A stretch of DNA of 64,000 bases, from assembly GCA_033725935.1 (NCBI GenBank), contig MU867071.1:362392-426391 (forward strand), in the 5' to 3' direction. The translations under genes were made by a program, and so were the position numbers. Shown one piece after another: positions 54,306-64,000 of the stretch. Within the stretch, counting starts at the first letter, position 1, and every line of letters starts with the position of its first letter. The notes beneath the pieces were generated by a model. It saw only the letters and a list, made by a program, of their open reading frames with translations. It searched no databases and was not told where the DNA came from. Source of the stretch: Cladorrhinum sp. PSN259. Lineage: Eukaryota; Ascomycota; Sordariomycetes; Sordariales; Podosporaceae.

Positions 54306-54807
54306 TTCCCTTGGATCTATATATATGATGCTGGGCCTTGCCGAGCCCGGGGATCAGTCTGCGGAAACCCCGGATTCTATGCACACTACAGCAGAACTCC
54401 TAGCTTATTTGCTTTGGCCAGAATCCGAAATCACTCTTTTACAATTAATTTCAAGAATGGATTCGACGATTCGACGAGCAGGCAATGCCGAATTTTGGGG
54501 GGAAGAAGATATATATAACCCTTGTTTAGCACTGCTGGTGGTGCTCTTATCGGCGCCCCGCTAATGCAATACGGTGCATGACGCTTGCCATCTTTTGGGC
54601 TTTCAGGCACCTTTATCGCCGAATGGTCCAACTTCTTCTCGCCAATCCAATCGTCATGCACACCCCAGCCTAAAGCAAATTCATCTGTCGAGATATCTAC
54701 CCCCCCAAGCGGCCCAAACTTCCATCAAGCTCCGGTCAACCTACCCAGCTTCAATGCTGGATCTGCGCACCAACAGAGAGTAAAGCAACGGCAAAAACAA
54801 CAGCACC
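54306..54807. promoter_or_regulatory. Divergent promoter ECD / UGO1
   Basis: About 500 bp between diverging genes. A TATATATATG lies close to the ECD start (near 54320-54329) and a second TATATATAA at 54513-54521. Their role is untested. Confidence 0.4.
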
Positions 54808-56396
54808 ATGGCGCACCACAACGACGGGTTGAACCCCCTCAGACCATATTACATCCCACCTTCGATCGGTGAACCGCCCGAGATGCTTCCCCCACCACCA
54901 GGGCCCCGCGCCTTCACCCAGAGTAACTCGACCGGCAAGTACGCAACCAAGGCACGCGACATATTTTCCGACATCGACTACAAAAATTACCTCGCCGAAC
55001 CCTCCCCCTCGGTTGTGCAAACAGTAAAAGATGTGCTGGACGAGCTGCTATGGAAGTATACATCGGTGCTGATGGCCCAGCCGTTCGAGGTGGCCAAGAC
55101 AATCATGCAGGTTAGGAGTCAAGATGATCTAGGAGGACTGGCAGCTGCAGCTGAAGAAGTAGCCGCGGAGGAGACGCGGCAAAAGAAAGCAAGTCAAAGA
55201 ATCTCCATGTATGAGGATGAGCGGCCAACGTACGAGTCGGACTCGGACGCTGAGGAGATGGCATACTTCACCTCGAACCACCCACGAGCACAATCCCCCA
55301 CGCTCAATCGCTCAAGGAGGAGAGACCTAAGTCCGATAGAGGCGCCGAAGCTTCCGAAGCCTATTCCGGCTCATCAACTTGCGATTCGAACGCCAAACTC
55401 AGTATTGGAGGTTATCGCTCAGGTTTGGCAGAAGGAGGGTGCTTGGGGAGTATGGAAGGGCTCCAATGCGACCTTCCTCTACTCAGTCCTACAATCACTG
55501 CTAGAAAATTGGTCGAGGAGTCTTCTCAGTGCCCTCTTCAACGTTCCGGATCTCGGACTGAAGCACGACGCAGACCGCCTGATAGACATTGCATCGCCAT
55601 ATCCTTGGGCTTCGCTCTGTGTAGCTGCCGCCGCCGCAGTCGTAACTGGGCTGATTCTCTCCCCTCTCGACCTTATCCGCACAAGGTGAGGAAATCCCAT
55701 ACATTTCTTATCAGCATCTTAAACTAACAAATCATCTATAGATTGGTCATCACATCCACCACCCGTGCATCCAGGCGCACCCTCTCCGCTGTCCGCAGCC
55801 TCCCATCATATTTTTGCCCTTCAGCCCTTTTCTTCCCAACAATCCTGCACTCTCTCGTGCACCCTCTTCTGACCCTCTCCACGCCTCTTGTCCTCCGCAC
55901 ACAGTTCATGATTGACAAGGAGCTGGCGCCAACCACCTTCTCCATCGCCAAGTTCTGCTCTTCCAGCATTGCGTTGCTGATCAAGCTCCCGCTGGAGACA
56001 GTCCTCCGTCGCGGCCAGGTCGCCGTTCTGAGCTCGCCAGAATACGTGCAAGCATTGGAGGGAGCGGCGACACTAGCAGCCGGCAAGGGTAAGAAGCAGC
56101 AGCCCGCCGAGGAGACGGCGCTGGAGACTATCGTTCCTATTGGCAAGTACAATGGTGTCTTTGGCACCATGTATAGTATTGTCAACGAGGAAGGGTCGCG
56201 CGCTGTTCCCCCTACGGCTGCGGAAATTAGGAGCAAAGCAAGAAAGGGAGGTAAGGTCACGGGTGTTGCGGAAACAGTGTATAGAAGGGGTCAGGGCCCG
56301 AGTGGGCTTTGGAGAGGGTGGAAGGTCAGTTGGTGGGGGCTTGTAGGGCTATGGGCGGCTGGTGTGCTTGGTGGCGGTGGGGATGGTGAGTTCTAA
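54808..56396 (+). CDS. UGO1: Mitochondrial outer-membrane fusion protein UGO1
   Basis: Carrier-like outer-membrane protein that links the fusion GTPases Fzo1 and Mgm1. Exons 54808-55685 and 55742-56396 (56-bp intron) give 510 residues. N-terminus: LNPLRPYYIPPSIGEPPEML. Degenerate carrier repeats: SVLMAQPFEVAKTIMQVRSQ and GLILSPLDLIRTRLVITSTT, the latter assembled across the splice, each a PxD/E-x-x-K/R-type signature. A charged insert separates them, and VWQKEGAWGVWKGSNATFLY is the matching matrix-type loop. The C-terminus is hydrophobic. Length and charged insert fit fungal Ugo1 rather than an inner-membrane carrier (about 300 residues). Confidence 0.88.
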
Positions 56397-57097
56397 GAAG
56401 CCTGTCGAGTGCGTGGCGTATTACTCGGTTGGGATAAAAGGAAGAGAGGGGGGACACGGTGAAGAACAAGAAGGTTTGGTCCATTGGATATTTGATATGA
56501 AATATGTATATCTATCCGCAAGGTTTCATTCATACCGCTGGAGGATGTTGAGGATGAAGAACCGCAAAAGTAGTTGCGTTGTTTTGGAACCCTCCTCAAT
56601 AGGTACGTACCGTATAAACTCACGAGATAATGTATCGGAATCATTCCTTACCGGGTTTCTGTATCTCGAGGAACCATGCCAGATGCATTTTATGGATGTC
56701 AGATTTATATCCCGGAAGGGTAGGTTTGCAAACTAACCCATTGTGTCCCTTTCTCACTCTCCTCCTTGCTTTTATGCCTATCTGAGGAGTGGTAGGAATG
56801 GTTTTCCTAAACAGATAAACGTCATTGTTTGGGCTCAAAGGATATCTAAAAAATATTGCCTTTCCTATTCCTTATTTATGCCTACTTTTTCGGGAGATAT
56901 CCTCCAAGGTAGTCAGGTGCCTTGCTTGATCTTGAGAGAGTATATAACCTTCCAACATTTTACTTGCCCCGTCCGTTCCTTGTATCCTTATTTATTATGC
57001 CTCTCTCTCTCCCACTCTCTCACTCTCACAGAGCATGTAACATCCACCACCCCTCGTCCTACTACCTGACCGTCTGCCAGCTATATCATCTTTAACT
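56397..57097. other. Convergent intergenic region UGO1/YSH1
   Basis: About 700 bp of 3' flanks. A CT-rich microsatellite-like run (ctctctctctcccactctctc) lies near 57001-57029. No gene recognised. Confidence 0.4.
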
Positions 57098-60000
57098 CTA
57101 ACCCCAAAGCGGAGCAGTAACCTCAACAGCCCTTTCAACCACGACCCTAACTCGATCCGAGAAAACACGGGACTCGCACTCAATCTCCAGGTCCTCAAGC
57201 CATACCGTAGCAACCATCTTGTCCACCCTGATGATTAGACCGGGAATGGGAATACCGAGCTTATTTAGACGGGCGAGCTCGAGCGCCTGTCTTTCTTTGA
57301 GTGAGTCATCTCCGCTACCGTCCATGCTGGTGTCGCCGTCTGTTGATGTAGAAGGGGGTAAAGGGGGTTCGGCAATAGGCGTGATGTTGTCTGCGCCGAA
57401 CTGGGCTTCGAGGAACATCATTAGGCGTTCGAGACGTTCGGAGGCGGAGAGGTTGGCGTGTAAGTTGCGAGCGGGGAGGTCGGGTTTGGAGTCGCCGCGG
57501 TTGTGGCCGTGGTGATGGGGAGATTTGCTTATTGATTCTAGAGAAGAGTAAGTCAAGGAACGGGATCGGGGAATTGATTATTGACAGCAGGGGATAAACT
57601 TACGCTTCACGGCTGCAGGAGATGACTCGATAGCAACCAGGCAAGCCATGACGGCATCGGCAATACCGTCGTTCAGCATGTTGCCCTCCCATTCAATCAC
57701 GACTTCACCGCTTGACTGGTATCGAACGGTGACGCAGCCCATGACAAGATACGCGGCGAGGACCTCGTCCCTAGGGATCTCCTCATCCGCCTCTTCTTCC
57801 ATCTTCGTGTCGCCATTACTGTCGCTGTTACTGCTTGATTGATGATTCTTGCCCTCGGGAAGTTCCTCGATTGTGCCGAAAGTGCCTTCAAGACCCCACT
57901 TGATCAGTTCAATGCCTGCTGCACTGAGTCTGAGACGTTGCTTGCAGACGATGGTGGTTGTAGTCAGGCCGGCGTATTCTCGAAGATCCTCTGGAGCCAT
58001 AAGCGACATCTTGAAGTCGTTCTGAACCAAAACACCTGTGATGATTTGTGGTTGCTCTGCTGTCCCATCCGACTTCGGCGTCTTGAGTGGTTGAGGAATG
58101 GAGGCGAGCTTTCCGACGACCTTCGCAATCTTGTCGGTCTTGAACGGAATGCGAAGCTCTTCGCAATTTTTGGGGCTAAAGACTTTGACCTTGTTTTCCT
58201 TGGTCGAGTTAAGCGATAAGAGCTTGGACTTCAATCTCATCATGTTGTGAATTTCTCCATGCACCAAAATCTACCATGTTGTTAGCACCATTTACAGCTC
58301 AAATACTTGGTATATGAAAACCACTTACCACCACAGGAGCAGCAACCTCCTCGATGAACTCCCGGTTCTCCGTTCCATCGACATGAGCAGCAAAGGAAAA
58401 CTCTTGGACTGTGCAGCGCCGAGGGATGAGAACCTTCTCAGCCTCGCCACCAGGAGCTCGCCTTCCTCCCGCCTGGTTTCGGGACATTACAGCTTGGATG
58501 TGCTCAGGTTCTTGCATGATCTGCTTTGCCATGGTACCCTCTACACTGTAACCGGTTATGATGACTCCGTTCTTGTCACTTGGTGCCCACCGCTCAAGTA
58601 ACTCCCTGCTGACACCGTTTTGGAGCATACCGGGACTTGCAAGCATCACGCAACCACCGACATCTTCAAAACGGTCGATGCTTTTGAGCGAGCGGATGAA
58701 CTTGAAATCCCAAGGACCTCCTTTTCCTGCGCCATCTCCGGACGCTTCGGCCTCCGCCATTCTCTCCCTGAATAGACGCTTAATATTGTCGTTCATGGCT
58801 CCGACGTATGTCTGGTACACTAGCATACACTTCCGTGCTAGGTTACTAGCATAATAGATAGGATACTTCTGGTATTCTGGATGCTTGCCCCAGTACTCAT
58901 CGAGGATAAGGAGAAGCTCCTGGGCACGTCCTAGAGCAAATACTGGCATGAGCGCGCGACCTCCACGATTGAGAATACCGGTGATGGATTTCATGAGTGC
59001 TTGTTCTCTCTCGACGCGTGGGATGTGGGTGGCAATGCCGTACGTCGATTCAGTGATGAGAACATCAACCTTGACGCCCTTGGGAACTTCTGCTGATACA
59101 AGATGTCTATCCTGCTCGCGAGAGTAGTCACCAGTGAACAAGATATTGAGACCGGCAATCTCGATCAAAAACATGGCAGCGCCAAGCACGTGGCCTGCTG
59201 GGTAGGGAGTGATGCGGATGGAAGAAATGGTATGTGTCGTATAGTAGTCGATAGCCTCGATCTGTGGGAAGGTATTCAGATGGTCTTGTTCCGTATACAC
59301 TAGCTGAGTTGTTGGGTTCGAAGATGTGTTGCCAACTCTGACACTGTCCTGAATCAACCACTTGTAAATGGCCTTGGTGGGATGTGTCATGAAGACGCGT
59401 CCGCGGAAGTTCGTTTTTGCCAATACATATGGCAACGAGGCAGCATGATCGATATGGAAACTATTGTTATCAGTCAGAATATGTTTAGAAGGATGAAACA
59501 GATGCGCGGGCGAGAGGGCTTGTGGAGGCTTCACAGGGAGTGCAGAGGCAGTGGAGAGGCAGTGGTGGCAGAGGCGACACAACTTTTGTATTTGGTATCT
59601 GAATATATACGGATGGAAATGATGGGTGATGTACATGTTGTTGCGGTTTGCAAGGCAAGGGTGCCGTGATGATGCGGCTCTTTGCTAAGCTGCTGGCAGC
59701 AATGTGCTTCATAGACAAATGCCATGGCGACAGTTTCATGTTCGATCGCCTCAACCATCGCTCTCCCAAGCCCGCACCGCGCAACTCTTGCCTTGATCGA
59801 CACCGGCAATTCTGATCATTACTAGATTTGAAAAGGGGAACTTACTGGCTGATTAGGAGGACATCGACCATACTAAGATCGAAATTATCGAAGAAGGGGA
59901 GCGCGGCGAGGCCATCATATGCTGGATGTTGTCCAGCATCAAGCTATAGAAAGTCAGATACCAAAATTCAATCAGCCATAGAATGCTTCAGGGGTTACAC

Positions 60001-60152
60001 ACCATGACCGTTTTCCCTTTGTACTGGATGATGTGACATGAGCGGCCGACCTCATTACCGCCTCCTAGATTCAGAAATTTGAGCTCATCGCTGGGGTCGA
60101 CGGGCTCCTCCGGTACCGCTGCCATCGCGGCGGCCTTTCTCTTAGATGCCAT
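57098..60152 (-). CDS. YSH1: Pre-mRNA 3'-end endonuclease YSH1 (CPSF73)
   Basis: Zinc-dependent endonuclease of CPF that cuts pre-mRNA before polyadenylation. Five exons on the complement: 60003-60152, 59846-59943, 58329-59460, 57604-58270 and 57098-57537; introns 59, 385, 58 and 65 bp; 828 residues. Metallo-beta-lactamase core: EVGRSCHIIQYKGKTVMLDA, the catalytic HFHIDH rebuilt exactly at the junction over the 385-bp intron, and FTGDYSREQDRHL. The beta-CASP part has RGGRALMPVFALGRAQELLL and GYSVEGTMAKQI, and the CPSF73 C-terminal domain YQSSGEVVIEWEGNMLNDGI. The unspliced frames start inside introns, so splicing is essential. CLP1 at 37 kb acts in the same reaction. Confidence 0.96.
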
Positions 60153-60781
60153 CCTGGTGACCGTAGATCGGGACTCAATTGAAATTTTTATTCCTTTTCT
60201 GTGCTGAGTGACGCGGTTTGCAGCGTATAATTTGTTGTGCTTCAGGTGATGTTAGTTGTCTATCTGTATCTAAGCAAAACGGACTCTGTTGCAGTCGCAA
60301 AATTCTAGCTGGGTTTGGTAAAGCGGGGCAAAAAGGCTCTGACCTGAGAGCTGGTATCTGATTGATGGGGAATGAATGAGAACGGCGAGAACGGCGAGCA
60401 CGACGATGCGAGGAGGTATAGTTGGAAGAAGGTTCAAACATTCAATGGATGAGATGGATGGACGGATCCACCGCTGTAGCTCACACTAGCCAAAATCGGA
60501 AGATTCCATTGGCCCCATCACCCCTTGTCCTTCTCCACAGAGTACAGTAAATTTTTGGCAACTGACCGGACAGTCTGACACTCAAGAACCTCAGTGTGGG
60601 GCTGGCACTTTAAACCCCGGCCCCAGACGACCACCAAGCTTGTTTGGTGCCCCACCAATGAGCTCACCCTTCCACGACCTTCTAGAGGTTCTGAATCTCT
60701 TTGGAAATAAATCTTCCTCCTAATCTTCAACTGCAAAGACAATCTCAAGTAACTCCGCTGTTGATTAAACAATCTCAAGAA
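60153..60781. promoter_or_regulatory. Divergent promoter YSH1 / NudC
   Basis: About 630 bp. AAATTTTT (60183-60190) lies near the YSH1 start; CT-rich leader precedes NudC. No hidden gene recognised. Confidence 0.35.
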
Positions 60782-61432
60782 ATGGCTGATAACGGTATAT
60801 TCAAACTTTCCGCTCTTGGCATTCCAAACAACAGAAAACCAAAAGCTAACCCTCACTCTCTTTTTCACTGTATAGAACCCACCCCGGCCGAAGAAGCAGC
60901 CGTCCGCGCCCGCGAGCAAGCCGAGCAAGCAGCCCTCCCATACAAATGGAACCAAACGATCGGCGACCTCGACATCAACTTCACAGTCCCAGCCAACTTC
61001 AAAGGCAAAGACCTAGCCATCACCATCGCCAAAACCTCCATCTCAGCTGGAATCAAGGGACAACCGCCCATCCTCTCTGGAACCCTCGCCAACCCCATTC
61101 ACGTCGACGATTCCACCTGGACGCTCACCACTGCGCCGGGCGGCAACGAAAAAGTAGTCGAGATTCACCTCGACAAGGTCAACAAGATGGAGTGGTGGCC
61201 TCACGTCGTCACTGACGCGCCAAAGATCGATGTCACAAAAATCGTTCCTGAAAACAGCAAGCTGGGCGACCTGGACGGAGCGACCAGGGGGATGGTGGAG
61301 AAGATGATGTACGATCAGCAGCAAAAGGAGAAGGGCCTCCCCACCAGCGACGAGCAAAAGAAGCTGGATATTTTGAAAAAGTTCCAGGAGCAGCATCCCG
61401 AGATGGATTTCAGCAACGCAAAAATTAGCTAA
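60782..61432 (+). CDS. nudC: Nuclear movement protein NudC
   Basis: CS-domain protein that acts with the dynein regulator LIS1/NudF in nuclear migration, first described in Aspergillus. Exons 60782-60794 (13 nt) and 60876-61432 give 189 residues. The CS domain starts at LPYKWNQTIGDLDINFTVPA and runs through SISAGIKGQPPILSGTL, TWTLTTAPGGNEKVVEIHL, and MEWWPHVVTDAPKIDVTKIV; the helical C-terminus (KLGDLDGATRGMVEKMMYDQ) is the NudC signature. The 81-bp intron is a multiple of three and has no in-frame stop, so an unspliced mRNA would still be translatable with 27 extra residues. A clear branch site and pyrimidine tract support splicing. Confidence 0.93.
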   Translation: MADNGIFKLSALGIPNNRKPKANPHSLFHCIEPTPAEEAAVRAREQAEQAALPYKWNQTIGDLDINFTVPANFKGKDLAITIAKTSISAGIKGQPPILSGTLANPIHVDDSTWTLTTAPGGNEKVVEIHLDKVNKMEWWPHVVTDAPKIDVTKIVPENSKLGDLDGATRGMVEKMMYDQQQKEKGLPTSDEQKKLDILKKFQEQHPEMDFSNAKIS

Positions 61433-62116
61433 AAGGATGGATGATATATCTTTAAGCATAAAGAAACGAGCAAACAGAGATGAAGATTGTTTGTTTGGTA
61501 ATGATCATGCCAGGAAAATAAATAAAAGGGGGTGGGGGCATACATACACACACAGTAATCATGAATTATGAACCGAATACCCAAAGTGAAATTAATTTGG
61601 AATTCAAAATAAAGTTTTGTTTTTAATGAAGTTTCTACATATTGGGAACATGTCATATCACTCAAAAGTTTCAAGAAATGTGAGGGGTGAAACGAATCAC
61701 CGAGACCACTAGCGTGAACTCTACTCAGAAGAACAGAGACAGGTCGAGGTGTCAGAGAGCCCATCATGATTTAATCTTGGAAGCGCTAGTCATGGCAAGC
61801 AGATGGAACTGCTGCAAACCATCAATTGTCAGATAATGAAGCGTTCCGTGTGTGTTACAGAGCATTGACAAATTAGACCAACCGCTTCCTGCAGTTGTCA
61901 AACTGGTCTGCTTGTTTGGATTGGCAGTAGAAAAAAAAAGAACAGTAAATGGGACGGGATTGGAATAACCAGAAATATAATGAGAGGATGACCACAAGAA
62001 TCCGAAGGTGAGAAAATGGAATGCTGGTATAGTTCGATTAGCATCGACTATCTCTGACAACACTTGGCAGTTGGTGTCAACATATTTTATGAAGAAGAGA
62101 AAGAAAGACTACGGGG
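61433..62116. other. Convergent intergenic region NudC/URI
   Basis: About 680 bp of A/T-rich 3' flanks with a CA microsatellite (catacacacacacag, near 61541-61555) and an A-run near 61931. Nothing else. Confidence 0.4.
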
Positions 62117-63946
62117 CTACTGGAGCTTGGCTAGACGAGCAGCCTTGAACTTGCTCATCTTCTTTGGCCCGCCCAACTCCTCGTCCAGAGGAACACGTCC
62201 ATCCTCGTCACCAAACTCCCGCTCCACAAAGCCGCCTTGCTGCTGAATCAACTGGTTGCGCTTTTGGTTGTACTCAACCGCGGCGGCCTGATATAGCAGC
62301 ACGTTGTCCATTTCGTCCGGCTCCGGTACCTCGGTAGGAGTCGGCCGCTCGACAACGGCAGCAGCTATCGTCTGATCCTCTGGAGGTGTCGGTTCTACCG
62401 GGACGACTGGCCGGCTTTGAATAAACTTAGCGGGAATTTGATGCGGACCAGGAGGCAATATTCCCGTAACCGGTGCTTCAAGAGGTGCACCAGCGGCCCG
62501 TTCCTCCCTGAACCGGGACACCCGCTTGGGAGCCGGCTCAAGTGCTTCAGCAAGCTGAACATCTGCTGGCTTCTCAACAACATCGCCAATAGGATCGACC
62601 TTGGGCTTCTTCGTCTTGGCCGGCGCCGGAGCTGGCGCTGGCGCGGCTTTGGACAGTGTGTCAGGGGCAATATCCAATGTCGTTGCGAAGCTGACGCTCT
62701 TCTTCTCCTTGAGCTTGGGTGCTTGAGGAGCGCTTTCTTTTACAGATCCCTTGACCACGGCAATCTGGCCGATGCCCTCAATCGATCGCTTTGGTGGCTG
62801 AGTCTCTGACCGGTCAACTGTGAAGACTGACTGAACTCCAAGTCGCTTCTCGAGCTCTTGCATGCGGGCAATATAATCAGAGTTCAACACGCTATGCTTG
62901 GATCGCCCAAGATCATCCTCGTCGTCGTCCTCGTCATCATAATCATGCTCATCTTCGTCGGAATACATGTCCCAAGATTTGTCATCATCATCAAAGTCAT
63001 CCTCTTCCAACTGAAGCTCGGCAACCACGGGTCCAATCTCCGACATGCTGTAAGCAAGCATTTCTCGGCGCATTTGTCTATCTTCTTCCGATTCGGATTC
63101 AGGCATGACCGCGGTTGACATATCCATGGCCTCCTGCTCCTTGGCCATTTTCATGAGCTCTTCCAGTCTCTCTGCTGTTCGGGATTTGAGTGCTTCAACC
63201 TCGCCATGACCTGGCTTGACGTCTTCGGCGAAAGAGACTCTCTTCTTAAGGGTAGGTGACAAATGGCCTGTGGTGTGATCCGGCGCTGCGGTTATCGACG
63301 TGGTATCTATTGTCGGCTTGCCATCCACATCCTTCTCCTTCCCCTTCGGCCCCGTGGTTATTGACTCATGTTTCTTGATGTCGGCTTCGGTCTCGGGGAT
63401 GTCATCCTCCTGGATACCTGCCTTTTTCAAAGCATCAACAACTTTAAGGGCGATATCACTGCCGCTCTGAAGCCGATAGTTGACGACGTTGTCCTCTTCG
63501 TCAAGCTCCTCGATGATATCTGTGATGGGTAACCCGCTCTCCTCATCGTTGGGGGTATCCGGATTGGCCACTACGCTCGCAGCCGCAAGGCGATTCTCTT
63601 CGGTTTCGAGAAGCTTGCGCAGGGTGTCAATGTTCTTTTCGACATAGTCCAGGCGTCGTGAGAGCATGCCGACAATTTGGTCGACTTCTCTAAGATCAGT
63701 CTTGCCGATGATCTCATTGAGTTCCTTTTTGGTGAGAAGAGTGCCATCAAAATCGCGACGGATGCGTCGAAGTTCCTCATGGGCAGGGATCTCCTTTGGC
63801 AACTCTTCGATCTCTTCCTTGAGTGATGAATATTCGAGGTACCATTGCTGCCAGGTACTCAATGATGCTCGTAACTTGTTTACCTTAGCCTCGAGAAGCT
63901 GAACATGGCGATCGAGGTCGAAGAGATGATCTTTTGATTGCGACAT
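62117..63946 (-). CDS. BUD27: Unconventional prefoldin URI/BUD27
   Basis: Prefoldin-like protein that binds Rpb5 and helps assemble all three RNA polymerases in the cytoplasm. Intronless, 609 residues. The N-terminal prefoldin coiled coils are visible (SKDHLFDLDRHVQLLEAKVN, about residues 4-110, with the hairpin around FDGTLLTKKELNEIIGKTD). A long acidic, low-complexity middle follows (DYDDEDDDEDDLG). Two repeats of a Rpb5-type motif context occur (LKKRVSFAED, KEKKSVSFATT), and the C-terminus is REFGDEDGRVPLDEELGGPK then MSKFKAARLAK, the conserved DUF3835 end of fungal Bud27. The first ATG at 63946 gives the expected start. Confidence 0.88.
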   Translation of the reverse strand: MSQSKDHLFDLDRHVQLLEAKVNKLRASLSTWQQWYLEYSSLKEEIEELPKEIPAHEELRRIRRDFDGTLLTKKELNEIIGKTDLREVDQIVGMLSRRLDYVEKNIDTLRKLLETEENRLAAASVVANPDTPNDEESGLPITDIIEELDEEDNVVNYRLQSGSDIALKVVDALKKAGIQEDDIPETEADIKKHESITTGPKGKEKDVDGKPTIDTTSITAAPDHTTGHLSPTLKKRVSFAEDVKPGHGEVEALKSRTAERLEELMKMAKEQEAMDMSTAVMPESESEEDRQMRREMLAYSMSEIGPVVAELQLEEDDFDDDDKSWDMYSDEDEHDYDDEDDDEDDLGRSKHSVLNSDYIARMQELEKRLGVQSVFTVDRSETQPPKRSIEGIGQIAVVKGSVKESAPQAPKLKEKKSVSFATTLDIAPDTLSKAAPAPAPAPAKTKKPKVDPIGDVVEKPADVQLAEALEPAPKRVSRFREERAAGAPLEAPVTGILPPGPHQIPAKFIQSRPVVPVEPTPPEDQTIAAAVVERPTPTEVPEPDEMDNVLLYQAAAVEYNQKRNQLIQQQGGFVEREFGDEDGRVPLDEELGGPKKMSKFKAARLAKLQ

Positions 63947-64000
63947 TGCGAAGTTCGAAATGTGGCAGTCAATGCTCGAAAAAAATTGTTATGGAAATGA

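Noticed and set aside
59651..59822. GTGATGA and CTGA on the plus strand inside the YSH1 intron, as a C/D snoRNA
   Set aside because: About 150 nt apart with no terminal stem and antisense to the host; looks accidental.

Overview
The window is gene-dense nuclear DNA of a filamentous ascomycete (Pezizomycotina). The evidence is short spliceosomal introns (mostly 49-90 bp, GT...AG, with CTAAC/CTGAC-type branch sites), alternating strands with roughly 0.2-1.6 kb between genes, and proteins whose nearest recognisable relatives are filamentous-fungal housekeeping factors. A Sordariomycete or Leotiomycete is my best guess, but the sequence alone does not fix the class. I see no transposon, tRNA gene, CRISPR array, secondary-metabolite cluster or clear horizontally acquired block.

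Layout. 1-9.7 kb: RPP1 (3' end only), SWP1/ribophorin II, VPS37, dephospho-CoA kinase, TFIIIA, GPN1/NPA3 and phosphomannose isomerase. 10-21.6 kb: THG1, UTP7, ADE8, IMP4, GPI3/PIG-A, RRP36 and IWR1. 22-34 kb: RRS1, TAF6, FAF1-like, mitoribosomal mL54, a decayed unknown gene, mitoribosomal uL2m, VAC1 and FCF1/UTP24. 35-44 kb: RPC17, a degenerate Rho-like GTPase, CLP1, a short dehydrogenase-like relic, GGPP synthase, TAF8 and VPS2. 44-64 kb: MRD1 (with a probable box C/D snoRNA in its second intron), NMN adenylyltransferase, TAN1, an ECD/SGT1 protein, UGO1, YSH1/CPSF73, NudC and URI/BUD27.

How the genes fit together. Most encode RNA-making and RNA-processing machinery. Small-subunit or pre-rRNA processing factors are UTP7, IMP4, RRP36, FAF1, FCF1 and MRD1; RRS1 acts on the large subunit. 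tRNA maturation is represented by RPP1, THG1 and TAN1 (CLP1 homologues also act there in some organisms). RNA polymerase parts or assembly/import factors are RPC17, TFIIIA, GPN1, IWR1, URI, TAF6 and TAF8. mRNA 3'-end formation is represented by CLP1 and YSH1. A smaller group serves endosomal sorting (VPS37 of ESCRT-I, VPS2 of ESCRT-III, VAC1) and glycosylation or GPI anchors (SWP1, phosphomannose isomerase, GPI3). Many pairs are divergent and share 0.35-0.8 kb promoters.

The least ordinary items are the snoRNA candidate inside MRD1, a long self-complementary intron in FCF1, a triple tandem 3' splice site in VAC1, a stop-free 81-bp intron in NudC, a Rho-like GTPase lacking the key catalytic positions, and a multi-frame gene relic downstream of uL2m. 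All gene models were spliced by eye from splice signals and family conservation, and every reading frame was checked arithmetically across exons.
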